Origin: Phycisphaerae bacterium
GTDB taxonomy: Bacteria > Planctomycetota > Phycisphaerae > UBA1845 > Fen-1342
NCBI GenBank assembly: GCA_017999985.1
Contig: JAGNKU010000007.1
Span: 186,001 to 250,000 of the forward strand
Direction: 5' to 3'
Length of the DNA: 64,000 nucleotides
Numbering within the stretch: position 1 is the first letter of the stretch; each line of letters begins with the position of its first letter. Under the pieces are notes generated by a model. The model ran no database searches. It was given only the letters and a program-made list of their open reading frames with translations, and was not told the origin of the DNA. Positions 7,337 to 16,828 of the stretch are shown piece by piece. A program made the translations under genes and the position numbers.

Positions 7337-9574
7337 TCAGCCGCCGCTGCTCAGGAGGGTCACGAACGGGTTGATGTCACCGAACGACGGATAGTTCCCG
7401 TCGCCGTTGATGTCGCCATTCTCCGGCGGGCAATCCGGGTACGTCAGCAGCCACGTGCTGTGGTTCGACAGGTAGAGCACAAACGGGTTGATGTCACCAA
7501 AGCCGACGTTGCCGTCGCAGTTGAGGTCGCCCACGAGCACCGCTGACGGCTCGACCACCCTGAGCCGCACGCTGTTGGCAGTGTACTCCACGCGCCACGC
7601 GCGTCCGCTCGGCAGCGCGGGCAGGTAGACCGGGTTGAACTGGCCGACGCGGGCACTGTACCCCACGACGTCGAAGCTGGCGCCGAGGTTCGGTACGAAG
7701 CCGCTGGTGAGCCGGACGTCCAGCTCACCCGCCAGGTTCGCCGTGCCCTGCACGGACAGGCGATCGAAATCATCGAGCGCCGTGCCGTGGATGCGAATGC
7801 GCAGCTCGGCCCCCGCGTAGGCCGTGAAATCGCCGTTGACGTAGAGGTGGCCCGACGGCAAGGCGCTGTGGCACGGCAGCAGGTAGTTGTGGTTCTCCAT
7901 GTCGCCGTAGACGTGCGCGTACGTCGCGCCCGGGCCGCCGGCGTACATCGGCCCGTTGTTGACCAGCTTGCTGCTGTTGCCGACGTCGATATGGCTGCTG
8001 GGGTACATGGTCAGGGTGCCGTTGTTCTCCACGGCATTGGCATAGCCCAGCCCGTCGGCGGTGATCCAGCGATCCGAGTTCAGCGTGAAGTTGGCGTAGT
8101 TGACGAATCGCCGGCACGTAAAGTTCGCGTAGTTGTTAAATGTCCCGTAGTTCAGCAGCGAGCTGCCGCTGAAATCGCCCTGGTAGTAGTTGAAGGTGCC
8201 GTTATTGGTCAGGATGCCGCGGAAAGAACCACCATTGAACGCTGCGCTGCCCATCTGGAACGTCGCGTTGTTGGCGAAGTTGCACAGCCAGTACGTGCTG
8301 GGTGGATACGCCAGCTCGCCGCGGACAATCGCGTTCCGCCACAGCGTGAAGTTGCCCGCGTTGTGCGTGAGCGCGGTCGCGCGGAATTCGGCGTTGTTGT
8401 CCACGTTGACGCCGGAAGTCGAGTCGTTCGTGAAGTGCGACGTCGTCATCACGCCGCCGTCCTGGTCGTAGTACCCGGAATGATTGATGACCTCGCCGTT
8501 TACGTCGAGCAGGCCGGCGTTGGTCCCGAGATAGACGTAGCTGTAATCGCTCGTGGACGTGCCCTTCCAGATTTCCAGGTCGCCGGCGATGGTCGCGGTC
8601 CCCCCCGTCTGCTCGTACTTGCCGAGGGTCTGCACGCCGACGAGCAGATCGTCGCCCACGTTCAGGACCGAGGCGCCGTCGGTGTTGCCGAGCTTGTACC
8701 ACGTGCGATAGGGGTGGGTGCCCTGGCAGCCGATGTTGATGTCGCCCAGCGTGGTGACGGTTCCGCCGGTCTGCGTGAAATAGGCGTCGCCGTTCCAGGC
8801 CAGCGAGATGTGGTCGATATCCAGTTCCCCGCCTTTCATCAGGTACGTACCCACGCCGCCGGTGTTGAGGCCCATGATGATGCCGTTCGTTCCGGTCTGC
8901 TCGAACTCACCGTTGCGCTGCTCGAACGTGCCGGCATCGCCGTTGCCGATGACGATCTGGTTGTTCACCTGCAGGCGACCGTTGCGCAGGATGTAGGTGC
9001 CCGGGTCGTTCTGGCCGACGTACAGGCGGTAGACCTCGGCGATGCCATTGGTATGGTCGAAATCGCCGGGACCGCTGTACCCGACGTAGCATATATCCCC
9101 TACGTAGAGACCGGCGCTGGGATCATTGACCGTGTTCATGTAGAAGTGCGCGTTGTGGGTCCCTTGGTAACCGACATACAGATCCTCGTTGACCCACAGG
9201 AACGGGGGGCCCTCCATCCAGTACCAGGCGTCGCCGTTCAAGCTGAGGTACAAATTGGTCGTGGTCAGCACCTGGCTGTACTGGAAGATCGCCCCATAGT
9301 AGCCGGCGGCGCTGCCGTCGACGGTCACGCCCTGGTAGTTGCTGACGTCCGTCCAGTTGTAGATGACGGACTTGTGGGCGTTGCCGCTGACGAGAATCTT
9401 GGCGTGCTCGGTCGAGTTCGGGCAGTGCCCGAGGCTCCAGTTGGCCGCAACGTTCCAGTTGCCACCGGCGGCCGGCACGTACAGATTGTCCGCGGCCCAT
9501 GCCACCGGTAACACGAGCAGGGCCACCCCCAGGCCCAGCCAGATTCCTGTGCTTGTCGTTCGCTGCGCCGCCAT
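7337..9574 (-). CDS. Secreted repetitive beta protein with C-terminal dockerin-like repeats
   Basis: This 745-residue protein has a signal peptide (cleavage near Ala27, after WAA). The body, about 640 residues, is a run of imperfect strands rich in Asn, Gly, Tyr and Thr with recurring phrases such as NLYVPAAGGNWN, YVGYQGTHN and NNGTFN, typical of a right-handed beta-helix passenger. The last 70 residues carry two Ca-binding loops, GDLNCDGNVGFGDINPF and GDINGDGNYPSFGDINPF, separated by about 20 residues; this dockerin-like arrangement is characteristic of planctomycete secreted proteins. It is probably an envelope or extracellular protein. No catalytic residues are recognisable. Confidence 0.85.
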   Translation of the reverse strand: MAAQRTTSTGIWLGLGVALLVLPVAWAADNLYVPAAGGNWNVAANWSLGHCPNSTEHAKILVSGNAHKSVIYNWTDVSNYQGVTVDGSAAGYYGAIFQYSQVLTTTNLYLSLNGDAWYWMEGPPFLWVNEDLYVGYQGTHNAHFYMNTVNDPSAGLYVGDICYVGYSGPGDFDHTNGIAEVYRLYVGQNDPGTYILRNGRLQVNNQIVIGNGDAGTFEQRNGEFEQTGTNGIIMGLNTGGVGTYLMKGGELDIDHISLAWNGDAYFTQTGGTVTTLGDINIGCQGTHPYRTWYKLGNTDGASVLNVGDDLLVGVQTLGKYEQTGGTATIAGDLEIWKGTSTSDYSYVYLGTNAGLLDVNGEVINHSGYYDQDGGVMTTSHFTNDSTSGVNVDNNAEFRATALTHNAGNFTLWRNAIVRGELAYPPSTYWLCNFANNATFQMGSAAFNGGSFRGILTNNGTFNYYQGDFSGSSLLNYGTFNNYANFTCRRFVNYANFTLNSDRWITADGLGYANAVENNGTLTMYPSSHIDVGNSSKLVNNGPMYAGGPGATYAHVYGDMENHNYLLPCHSALPSGHLYVNGDFTAYAGAELRIRIHGTALDDFDRLSVQGTANLAGELDVRLTSGFVPNLGASFDVVGYSARVGQFNPVYLPALPSGRAWRVEYTANSVRLRVVEPSAVLVGDLNCDGNVGFGDINPFVLYLSNHSTWLLTYPDCPPENGDINGDGNYPSFGDINPFVTLLSSGG

Positions 9575-10081
9575 GGCTCACCTCCAGGTTTACTTGCCCG
9601 CTGACGTGCTTCGAGCGTGAACCCACGCGGTTCACACTCGTTGGCCGCGAGCGCAGCCCCCACGCATGCCCTGCACCCCGGCGGGTACCCTCATTCCAGG
9701 GCCCGCCCTGTGCCAGCCGACCAGATACGCGATATCCGGCGTGGACTGACGCAAACAAAACTGCAAATCGCAGAAAATCCGCCCAGGTGGCGCAGCCGCT
9801 TCTCGCTGACGCGTTGCGGGCCCCCAGCGCGTCGAACGGCCAGGGTGGCACGGCCACGGTCCAATGCCCCCCTGCCGCAAGCAACCCATCGACTCCGCCG
9901 ACGCACACCCGCGCCACAGACCCTCGGCCGTGCGTTCCGCTGGCCGACGCAGGCCAAGACAATCCCCACCGAGACCGAGCAGACATGGCCACGGCAAAAC
10001 GCCACTCGGCCCGGCGTACGTCCACGACTGACCAGTCGCGACACCCCATTCACGTCGACTGGTGCGCGGCCATGCCACACG

Positions 10082-10123
10082 TCGCGCTGCGCGACCCGCT
10101 CGCTTGCGCTCGGGGCTCTGATT
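10082..10123 (-). repeat. Dispersed 42-bp intergenic element, copy B
   Basis: This copy differs from 7215-7256 at only a few positions (CTTGCGCTCGGGG against CTGGCGCTCGAGG). It lies just downstream of guaA. Confidence 0.8.
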
Positions 10124-10133
10124 GCGGGCCCCA

Positions 10134-10168
10134 GGGCTGATGGCTGAAAGCTGACGGCTGACGGCTGA
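10134..10168 (+). repeat. Five tandem heptads NNGCTGA
   Basis: Five successive 7-base units all end in GCTGA. The same period on the other strand recurs at 36926-36954. The array ends 7 bases before the guaA stop. Confidence 0.75.
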
Positions 10169-10175
10169 GAGCTTC

Positions 10176-11729
10176 CTACTGCCACTCAATCGTGCTCGGC
10201 GGCTTGCTCGAGACATCGTACGCGACGCGATTCACGCCGCGGACTTCGTTGATGATGCGGTTGCTCACCGTCGCGAGCACCGCGTAATCGATATGGACCC
10301 AGTCCGCCGTCATGAAGTCCTTCGACTCCACCAGGCGGATCACGATCACGTTCTGCCCCTCGTACGACCGGCCGTCGCCCATCACGCCGACGCTCGCGAC
10401 CGGCACGAGCACTGCAAAGCCCTGCGCGACCTTGCGATACCAGCCCGACGCATGGAGCTCTTCGAGCAGAATCTCATCCGCCGAGCGCAGGACCTCGAGC
10501 CGCTCTTCCGTGATGTCGCCGGCGATGCGGACCGCCAGCCCCGGCCCCGGGAACGGATGTCGCCAGACGAGCGTCTCCGGCAGCCCGAGCGCCTCGCCGA
10601 CCAGCCGCACTTCGTCCTTGAACAACAGCCGCAGCGGCTCGACCAGCTCGAAGCCGAGTTCGGCCGGCAGGCCGCCGACGTTGTGGTGCGACTTGATCAC
10701 CGCGGAGTGCCCGGTCGGTCCATGGCCGGACTCGATCACATCCGGGTAGATCGTGCCCTGGGCCAGGAAACGCGCCCCCGGGATCGACCGCGCCTCCTGC
10801 TTGAAGACCTCGATGAACTCGTGCCCGATGATCCGCCGCTTCTCCTGCGGATCCAGCACGCCGGCGAGCTGACTCAGGAACCGCTGCCGCGCATCGACTA
10901 CGTGCAGCTCCATGCCAAAATGATCCTGGAACGTCAGCTTGACCATTTCGGCCTCACCTCGCCGACACAGGCCGTTGTCGACGAAAATGTTGATGAGGCG
11001 CTCGCCGATCGCCCGGTGGACCAGCGCCGCGGTAACGCTGCTGTCCACGCCGCCCGACAGGCCACAGATCACGCGGTCCTGTGGGCCGACTTGCCGGCGG
11101 ACCGTCTCGACCGCGTGCTCGATGACGTTCTGTACGCGCCAGTCGCCCCGGCAGCCGCAGATGTCGTACGCGAAGTTGCGGATCATCTGCTCGCCGTTCG
11201 GCGTGTGCGTCACCTCCGGGTGGAACTGCACGCCGCAGACGGGCAACGATTTGTGCCGGACAGCGGCAACCGGGCAGCCGGCGGTGGTGGCCAGGCTTTC
11301 GAAGCAGTCGGCGACCTCGGTGACGACGTCGCCGTGGCTCATCCAGACGGAGACTTCGGAGGGCAGATGCGCGAGCACCCCTTCGGGCCGCTTCACCTGC
11401 AGCCGGACGCGGCCGTACTCGCGGGTCTGGCCGGCCTGCACGCGGCCGCCGAGCAGCTCGCACGCCAGGTGCATGCCGTAGCAGATGCCGAGGACGGGTA
11501 CGCCCAGGTCGAAGATGCCGCGGTCGCAGCGCGGGGCGCCGGCGGCATACACGCTGGCCGGCCCGCCGGAGAGGATGATGCCCTTCACGCCCAGCGCGCG
11601 CAGTTGATCGGGCGTGGTCGTGGGCGGCAACAGCTCGCTGTAGACGTGATTCTCACGCACCCGGCGGGCGATGAGCTGGGAATACTGGCTGCCGAAATCG
11701 AGGATGACGATAATTTCGTGTGCAGGCAT
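10176..11729 (-). CDS. guaA: GMP synthase (glutamine-hydrolysing)
   Basis: The ATG at 11729 gives 517 residues and puts the conserved [15 protein letters not shown] start at residues 8-22. The class-I glutaminase domain shows GICYGMH (nucleophile Cys) and FHPEVTHT (His/Glu of the triad). The ATP-pyrophosphatase domain has the P-loop GLSGGVDSS, and the C-terminal dimerisation domain ends in PPSTIEWQ, where most homologues end in IEWE. It converts XMP to GMP in cytosolic purine synthesis. The next gene upstream on the same strand ends 35 bases earlier, so co-transcription is possible. Confidence 0.97.
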   Translation of the reverse strand: MPAHEIIVILDFGSQYSQLIARRVRENHVYSELLPPTTTPDQLRALGVKGIILSGGPASVYAAGAPRCDRGIFDLGVPVLGICYGMHLACELLGGRVQAGQTREYGRVRLQVKRPEGVLAHLPSEVSVWMSHGDVVTEVADCFESLATTAGCPVAAVRHKSLPVCGVQFHPEVTHTPNGEQMIRNFAYDICGCRGDWRVQNVIEHAVETVRRQVGPQDRVICGLSGGVDSSVTAALVHRAIGERLINIFVDNGLCRRGEAEMVKLTFQDHFGMELHVVDARQRFLSQLAGVLDPQEKRRIIGHEFIEVFKQEARSIPGARFLAQGTIYPDVIESGHGPTGHSAVIKSHHNVGGLPAELGFELVEPLRLLFKDEVRLVGEALGLPETLVWRHPFPGPGLAVRIAGDITEERLEVLRSADEILLEELHASGWYRKVAQGFAVLVPVASVGVMGDGRSYEGQNVIVIRLVESKDFMTADWVHIDYAVLATVSNRIINEVRGVNRVAYDVSSKPPSTIEWQ

Positions 11730-11764
11730 GGCACACCGATACCGCGCCGCCACGCGGCGGTCAA

Positions 11765-13714
11765 TCAGCGCGGCGCGCCGCCCATCGCCTGGTCATTCGT
11801 AATGCGCGGGATCGGGCCGTCCGCCGGCGGGATCGTCGCCGGCAGCGACACGACGCGGGCCGGCGGCGGTGCCGGTTCGTGCACCGCCCAGAGGGCCGCG
11901 ATCAGCGGGAGCAGGTAGATCAGATTGGTGGCGGCGCCCAGCTCGCTGGCGACCAGCGCGCCGGTCAGCGTGATCAACAGCGCGCCCAGCAGGTTGCGCG
12001 GCTGCGTACGGCCGCCGACAAAGATCACCAGCGCCGCCCAGACGGCCAGCAGTGCGACCGAGAGCTTCACCATCCGCCGGATGATTACCCACCGCCCCGT
12101 CATCGGGGGCGGCCCGCCCCAGAGCCGCCAGGTGCCGGTTACGGGTGGGGCCTCGAATCGGGCGGGCAGCCAGGTCGCTTCCAGCACCGTGCGGGCCGCG
12201 ACGGCGATCCGCGTGGAGTCCGGCATTTGCCGGACGGCGTCGCGATAGGCCTGCTGCAGCAGCGGCAAAGCGTCACCCTGCGGCGCGACCTGGCGATACA
12301 GGACGTTGCGCCCGGTGACACCGTTGGGCCATTCAATGCGCAGCGCGTCCGGGCCGGTGGCAACCTCCGCTAGCGCCGCCGACTCGCGCGTCACGAGCCA
12401 GTGCCAGAGGCGCACGGTCGCCACGGTCGAGGGGATCTGCTCTGGTCCTTCACGCTGGTCAAGCAGGAGCGTGCGGTCGTCGGTGAGCCGCGCTGCATAG
12501 AGCGGCTGGAAGCCGGCGGAGGCGAGCGCGCCGTCGGCGCGCGGCAGCGCGGGCTGCACCAGCCAGGCCAGCCCGAGGACGATCGCCGCGAGGCCACCCA
12601 GCAGTCCGAGCGTGCTGCCGAACGCCTGCCAGCCGCGCCGCCAGTGATACGCCAGCACCACCGGCAGCGCGAGCCACGCCCACGGCCACGCGAGGCCCGC
12701 GAGTACGAGCGTCAGCAAGGCGAGCAACCCGCCGAGCCACGGCAACAGCGCAAACGCAAGTGTCCACGTCAGCAAGAGCGCCGGCAACATCACGTCCGGA
12801 CGCGTCAGGCACTCGCGCGTGCCGGGAAAGACGCACAGCAGTGCGACCATCAGCCACCCGCTGCCGGCGGCTCGCCAGCGACTCCCGATCGTGTACATTC
12901 CCAGCAGCACGCCGACGAACAGCACCGCGTTCACCAGTCGCGCGGCGGCGAGATCAGCGTATTCCTGCCACGGCTTGTCCAGCCAGCGCGCCCGGTTTTC
13001 CCAGGTCATCGTCTGCGGCGCCGCGTCCTCGTTCCAGTCATAGGTTGGCGGCAACAGGCGCACAGCGCCGGCGTGCACCAGGTACAACAGCGGCGACTGG
13101 GCCGCGTAATCGGTCGCATCACCGTACGGCAGCTTGCCTGTGGCGGCGGTGCACAGGCCACCGACGAGTCCATCGCGTGATCCGGGCGTGAGTGGCGCGG
13201 TGGCAAGCTGCTGGATCGCCAGGCCCATGCCGGCCAGCACCAATACCAGCCGCACGCCCCCGCTGACCATGCCTCCGGACTGCACGGCGCCGCGCGCCAG
13301 CAGGAGCATGGCCCCGCGCAAGAACCAATACACGACGGCACCGGTCAGCCCGAGCAGGGCCCACCACTGCCAAGTGCAGGCGCTGCCCGGTGGCGTGCCA
13401 CTGGCCTCGCGCAGGCCCAGCAGCAGGCACATCCCGGCGAGTACCAGCGCGTCCAGGTTCCGCAGCCGCAGCCATGGCTTGGGCTGGATGGTAAGCATGA
13501 GCACGGCGACGGCCGCGAACCACGCCAGCGTGGACCAACCGAGATCGGGCCAGACCGGCCCGGTCGGCGTCACCGCCGGCGCGGTCGGCGCGGCCTGCGT
13601 CGTGGTTATGACGGGGGGTGGCGGCGTGAAGCCGGCAGCCCAGGCCGAACCGACGCTCAGCATCACCAGCCCCGCCCCCAGTGTCCAAGTCAATGCTGTC
13701 CGCGTGCTCGCCAT
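11765..13714 (-). CDS. Large polytopic membrane protein, GT-C-like
   Basis: The ATG at 13714 is chosen because it opens a signal-like segment ([20 protein letters not shown]); an ATG 27 bases upstream (13741) is possible. The 649-residue protein has about twelve hydrophobic segments and, between them, a large loop at residues 150-230 containing YDWNEDAAP and [12 protein letters not shown]. That organisation recalls GT-C glycosyltransferases of the GT87/GT39 kind, but no signature DE/DD motif is certain, so function is open. The C-terminal tail is Pro-rich and cytoplasmic in a simple topology. Confidence 0.7.
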   Translation of the reverse strand: MASTRTALTWTLGAGLVMLSVGSAWAAGFTPPPPVITTTQAAPTAPAVTPTGPVWPDLGWSTLAWFAAVAVLMLTIQPKPWLRLRNLDALVLAGMCLLLGLREASGTPPGSACTWQWWALLGLTGAVVYWFLRGAMLLLARGAVQSGGMVSGGVRLVLVLAGMGLAIQQLATAPLTPGSRDGLVGGLCTAATGKLPYGDATDYAAQSPLLYLVHAGAVRLLPPTYDWNEDAAPQTMTWENRARWLDKPWQEYADLAAARLVNAVLFVGVLLGMYTIGSRWRAAGSGWLMVALLCVFPGTRECLTRPDVMLPALLLTWTLAFALLPWLGGLLALLTLVLAGLAWPWAWLALPVVLAYHWRRGWQAFGSTLGLLGGLAAIVLGLAWLVQPALPRADGALASAGFQPLYAARLTDDRTLLLDQREGPEQIPSTVATVRLWHWLVTRESAALAEVATGPDALRIEWPNGVTGRNVLYRQVAPQGDALPLLQQAYRDAVRQMPDSTRIAVAARTVLEATWLPARFEAPPVTGTWRLWGGPPPMTGRWVIIRRMVKLSVALLAVWAALVIFVGGRTQPRNLLGALLITLTGALVASELGAATNLIYLLPLIAALWAVHEPAPPPARVVSLPATIPPADGPIPRITNDQAMGGAPR

Positions 13715-13960
13715 AGTCGGCCACCCGATCCTGCTCGTCATGTTCCGCACCGCGCCGGGGCACATCTCGTCGGCGGCGCATCCTACCACGAGGCCACACG
13801 ACCGGACAGGCGCGCGGCGCGCAGCGCGTCCTGTTCTTATACGCTGGCACTGCGAAACGGATGCGGGCACCCTACCATCGCGGCCCGCTCCGGTTACACT
13901 ACCGCCTTCTGTGAATTCCGAGGAACCCGCCAAACATTTTCTGACAAATGGGGTGCCCGT

Positions 13961-15082
13961 ATGGCGTCGCCTGCTGACCAGTTCGGTACGTTTGAGTTTC
14001 TGAAACGCCTGACCGAGACCCCGGGCGTGCCGGGTCGCGAAGAGCGCGTGCGTGAGTTGCTGCTCGCCGAAACCAAGGGTCTGTGGGACGAAACCACGGT
14101 CGACCCCATGGGCAACCTGATCTGCCTGAAGCGCGCCACGCGCAAGCCGCGTGCGAAGGGTCGCGGCGCCGCGCCTGACCGCCCGCAGCGCGTCATGCTC
14201 GCCTGTCACATGGACGAGATCGGCTTCTACGTCCGCTACATCGACGACCACGGTTTCCTGCGCATCCATAACGTCGGCGGGTTCGACACGCGCAATCTCT
14301 TCGCCCGCCGCGTCGTCGTGCACGGCAAGCAGGACCTGGTCGGCGTGCTGAACCCCGCCGGCAAACCCGTGCATCTGGCCTCCGAAGAAGAGAAGAAGAA
14401 GATCCCCGAAATCCGCGAGTTCTGCGTCGATCTATTCCGCCCGAAGAAGGAAGTCGAGAAACTCGTCGAGATCGGCGACCCGGTCACGCTCTGCCAGACA
14501 ACGGAGGTGATCGGCGACGCCATCTGCGGCAAGGCGCTCGACAATCGCATCGCGCTGTGGGTCGGCATCCACGCTGTCCGCAAGGCGCTGGGAATCCTGC
14601 CCAGCGGCACGGTCAAACGCGGCCTGATCGCCGGCACGCCGTACGACATCTACTTCGTCGCCTGCGTGCAGGAAGAGGTCGGCATCCGCGGCGCCACGAC
14701 AGCGGCGTTCGGCGTCGACCCGGACATCGGCATCGCGATCGATACGACGCTGTGCTGCGACACGCCGGGCATCGGCAAGGACGAGGCGGTGACGGAGTTC
14801 GGCAAGGGCGTCGGCATCAAAGTGCTGGACGGCGCCGCGATCAGCCATCGCGGTCTGTTCGACGAGTTCGTCGCGCTGGCCCGCAAGCACAAGATCCCTC
14901 ATCAGCGCGAGCTGTTGCCGCGCGGCGGGACCGACGCCGGCGCGCTGCAGCGGACGCGCGCGGGCACGAAGACGATCACGCTCTCCGTTCCGACGCGCTA
15001 CATCCACACCGTGACGGAAGCAATCAGCCGCAAGGACGCCCAGGCGGCGGTCGATCTGCTGGCCGCCTGGCTGACGGCGTAG
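13961..15082 (+). CDS. M42-family metallo-aminopeptidase
   Basis: The 373-residue protein matches the M42 (TET aminopeptidase) pattern. HMDEIGF supplies the first metal ligand and an Asp, KALDNR the bridging Asp, QEEVGIRGA the catalytic Glu and a metal Glu, AIDTT another metal Asp, and RGGTDAG carries the last region with the ligand-type residues. It would trim N-terminal residues from cytosolic peptides in a large oligomer. The start has the SPADQF leader common to short M42 proteins; no strong ribosome site is seen. It converges on the pterin-synthase-like gene with 11 bases between stops. Confidence 0.92.
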   Translation: MASPADQFGTFEFLKRLTETPGVPGREERVRELLLAETKGLWDETTVDPMGNLICLKRATRKPRAKGRGAAPDRPQRVMLACHMDEIGFYVRYIDDHGFLRIHNVGGFDTRNLFARRVVVHGKQDLVGVLNPAGKPVHLASEEEKKKIPEIREFCVDLFRPKKEVEKLVEIGDPVTLCQTTEVIGDAICGKALDNRIALWVGIHAVRKALGILPSGTVKRGLIAGTPYDIYFVACVQEEVGIRGATTAAFGVDPDIGIAIDTTLCCDTPGIGKDEAVTEFGKGVGIKVLDGAAISHRGLFDEFVALARKHKIPHQRELLPRGGTDAGALQRTRAGTKTITLSVPTRYIHTVTEAISRKDAQAAVDLLAAWLTA

Positions 15083-15093
15083 GTCCGCCGGCG

Positions 15094-15462
15094 TTACTCC
15101 GGCCAATACCGTGCCACGCACCCTGGCTCTTCTTCGACCGCCACGCACCGCAGGCATACCGCGCCCGGCAGGCTACGCGGCAACCCCCCCGCCAATACCA
15201 CCGCGACGTTCTCCGCCGATGGCTGGCGCTCCGCGAACACCGGCAGGCCGTTCAGCGACTGCCCCGCCAGCGCCGCGCACAACTCGCGCAGCCGCTCCCG
15301 CACCACGCCAAAATCCACCAGCACGCCCATGTCATTCAGCTCCGGCCCGGCGTACGTCGCTGTCACGTGCCACGCATGAGCGTGCGGCGTCTCGAACGTC
15401 CCGTCCGGATAGCGCAGTTGATGCGTGGCCTGAAACGTGTCGGTAACGCTGACCTCGAACAT
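15094..15462 (-). CDS. 6-pyruvoyl-tetrahydropterin synthase/QueD-like protein with altered active site
   Basis: The ATG at 15462 gives 122 residues, the length of the family. The three zinc-binding His are present (H14, H27, H29). The usual catalytic Cys ahead of the HGH motif is absent; instead there is ETPHAH (E24), similar to the Glu-type PTPS-III motif ExxHGH. The later LDHxxLN segment that supplies the Asp/His pair reads LAGQSLN (residues 65-71), so both are lost. The C-terminal PSAEN Glu (E84) remains. It may be a pterin-binding protein or an enzyme with changed chemistry. The reading frame continues upstream without conserved sequence. Confidence 0.8.
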   Translation of the reverse strand: MFEVSVTDTFQATHQLRYPDGTFETPHAHAWHVTATYAGPELNDMGVLVDFGVVRERLRELCAALAGQSLNGLPVFAERQPSAENVAVVLAGGLPRSLPGAVCLRCVAVEEEPGCVARYWPE

Positions 15463-15634
15463 GGCGTCGTCTTCCTCCTCGGGGCCGCAGGGTCTGACCG
15501 CTCGACCCGGTCGGCGAATTGTACCCGCGTCCGGCGTGCACGGACGGCCCACCGTGTGCCGATAAGACGGATAGCGCCGGCGGTTGTCCCACCCGGGGTC
15601 GGCCGGCGGCGCGACAGGCACCAGAACTACCGCC

Positions 15635-15865
15635 ATGCCGTCAGTGCAACGCACCTGCCCGTGTTCGCCCGGCCGCCTGGCCGTTCTGGCCGCGCTCGCC
15701 GCCCTGCTCATGTCCGGCTGCAGCCTGAGCGCTGACCCACACTACAATCGCTTTGCCCCGCGCACGGATAAGCCGGTTATCACGGAGCGGGCCGACGACG
15801 TGATGAATGCTGCCAACCGCGGGGTCGACAACGCGGCGCAACGCCTCGACAATATCATCGATTGA
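15635..15865 (+). CDS. Small lipoprotein of unknown function
   Basis: The 76-residue protein from the ATG at 15635 has a hydrophobic signal and a lipobox ending in Cys (LLMSGC). The mature part is about 45 residues, with a Tyr-Asn-Arg-Phe stretch and a C-terminal amphipathic helix (NRGVDNAAQRLDN). A longer frame begins at 15584. It precedes the phosphoesterase gene by 36 bases on the same strand. No family is recognised; small helical lipoproteins of this sort often line the periplasmic face of a membrane. Confidence 0.6.
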   Translation: MPSVQRTCPCSPGRLAVLAALAALLMSGCSLSADPHYNRFAPRTDKPVITERADDVMNAANRGVDNAAQRLDNIID

Positions 15866-15901
15866 GCCGCGTGACCGTTGGTATGAGGGCAAGCGGGCCG
15901 C

Positions 15902-16741
15902 ATGCGTATCTGCTTCACCAGTGACTTGCATGGCGCCACCGGGCTGTACGCTCAGCTTGACGACCTGCTGCGCAGCGCGGCGCCAGACGTCGTGATCCTC
16001 GGCGGCGACCTGTTTCCCGACGGCGAACAGGATGATCCACGCGGCACCCAGGGGGCCTACCTGGAGCGGGTTTTTATGCCGCGCGTCGCGGCGTGGCGCA
16101 CAGCCCAGCCACGGCTGATCATCGTGTGCATCGCCGGCAACCACGAGTGGGCGTGCTCGCGCGACACGCTGCAGGCCCACCATGACGCCGGCCGCATCGT
16201 CCTGCTGGACCACCGCCGAGTCTGGCAGCACGACGGCGTCGCCCTGCTGGGCTATTCCAGCACGCCCGCCACGCCGCACTGGTTGAAGGATTTCGAGCGA
16301 CTTGACCTCGCCGGCGACCCCATCCCGGAATTCGGCGGCGTCACCTGGGATACGCAGACGAACCGCGCGCAACCTGTGGACCTGGCCGCGTTTTTCGGCG
16401 GACGGGCGACGATCGCGGACGAGTTGACCGAAGCACCGCTGGCCAAGGCTCCCTGGATCCTGGTGTCGCACGCGCCGCCGTTCGATTCCAAGCTCGACCG
16501 GCTGCCAACCGTGCCTTATCCGATCGGGTCGCGGGCGGTACGGCAGTTCATCGAACAACGCCGCCCACTGGTCACGCTGCATGGCCATATCCATGAATCG
16601 CCGATCGTGACCGGCAGCTACGCGGACAGGGTGGGTGACTCGCTGTGCATCAACCCCGGCCAGAGCCACACGCGGCTGCATGCGGTCCTGTTCGACACCG
16701 CCCGCCCGGCGGAGACCCTCCGGCACACCGTGCTCCGATAG
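15902..16741 (+). CDS. Calcineurin-like metallophosphoesterase
   Basis: The 279-residue protein has all the motif blocks: SDLHG (D8, H10), GGDLFPDG, GNHEW, VSHAPP and LHGHIHES. These supply the ligands of a di-metal centre, so it should be an active phosphodiesterase or phosphatase. It has no signal peptide and is probably cytosolic. The substrate cannot be predicted. An insertion of about 50 residues between the GDLF and GNHE blocks contains an Arg-rich helix. The ATG at 15902 directly precedes the conserved first strand (MRICFTSDLHG). Confidence 0.9.
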   Translation: MRICFTSDLHGATGLYAQLDDLLRSAAPDVVILGGDLFPDGEQDDPRGTQGAYLERVFMPRVAAWRTAQPRLIIVCIAGNHEWACSRDTLQAHHDAGRIVLLDHRRVWQHDGVALLGYSSTPATPHWLKDFERLDLAGDPIPEFGGVTWDTQTNRAQPVDLAAFFGGRATIADELTEAPLAKAPWILVSHAPPFDSKLDRLPTVPYPIGSRAVRQFIEQRRPLVTLHGHIHESPIVTGSYADRVGDSLCINPGQSHTRLHAVLFDTARPAETLRHTVLR

Positions 16742-16757
16742 CTCCGGCGGCATGCGA

Positions 16758-16787
16758 TTGCGGCTTGTAGCACGCTCCGTCTACACT
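16758..16787 (+). promoter_or_regulatory. Sigma-70-type promoter candidate
   Basis: TTGCGG at 16758-16763 is followed after 18 bases by TACACT at 16782-16787, 41 bases before the TTG start of the sulfatase-TPR gene. Promoter strength and use are unknown. Confidence 0.35.
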
Positions 16788-16828
16788 GATAGCGCGCGCC
16801 AACGAGCCGCGCCGAAAGGACCTGAGCG

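Larger units (their letters stand above)
9575..10175. other. 601-bp spacer with repeats and an AT-rich island
   Basis: This is the region upstream of the dockerin-like gene and downstream of guaA. It holds copy B of the 42-bp element (10082-10123), five heptad repeats (10134-10168) and a locally AT-rich stretch at 9750-9780 that may contain the promoter of the dockerin-like gene. I see no convincing gene; open frames across it lack family resemblance and a ribosome site. Confidence 0.6.

Noticed and set aside
7787-9511. Plus-strand 574-codon frame opposite the dockerin-like protein
   Set aside because: It is antisense to a repetitive gene with signal peptide and Ca-binding repeats; the Val/Ala-rich translation mirrors the repeats.
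9123-10049. Minus-strand frame upstream of the dockerin-like protein
   Set aside because: It overlaps the signal peptide region in another frame, has repeat sequence inside, and no ribosome site or family.
11765-14374. N-terminal extension making the membrane protein 869 residues
   Set aside because: The first 220 residues read antisense into the M42 gene and have no conserved sequence; the ATG at 13714 opens a signal segment instead.
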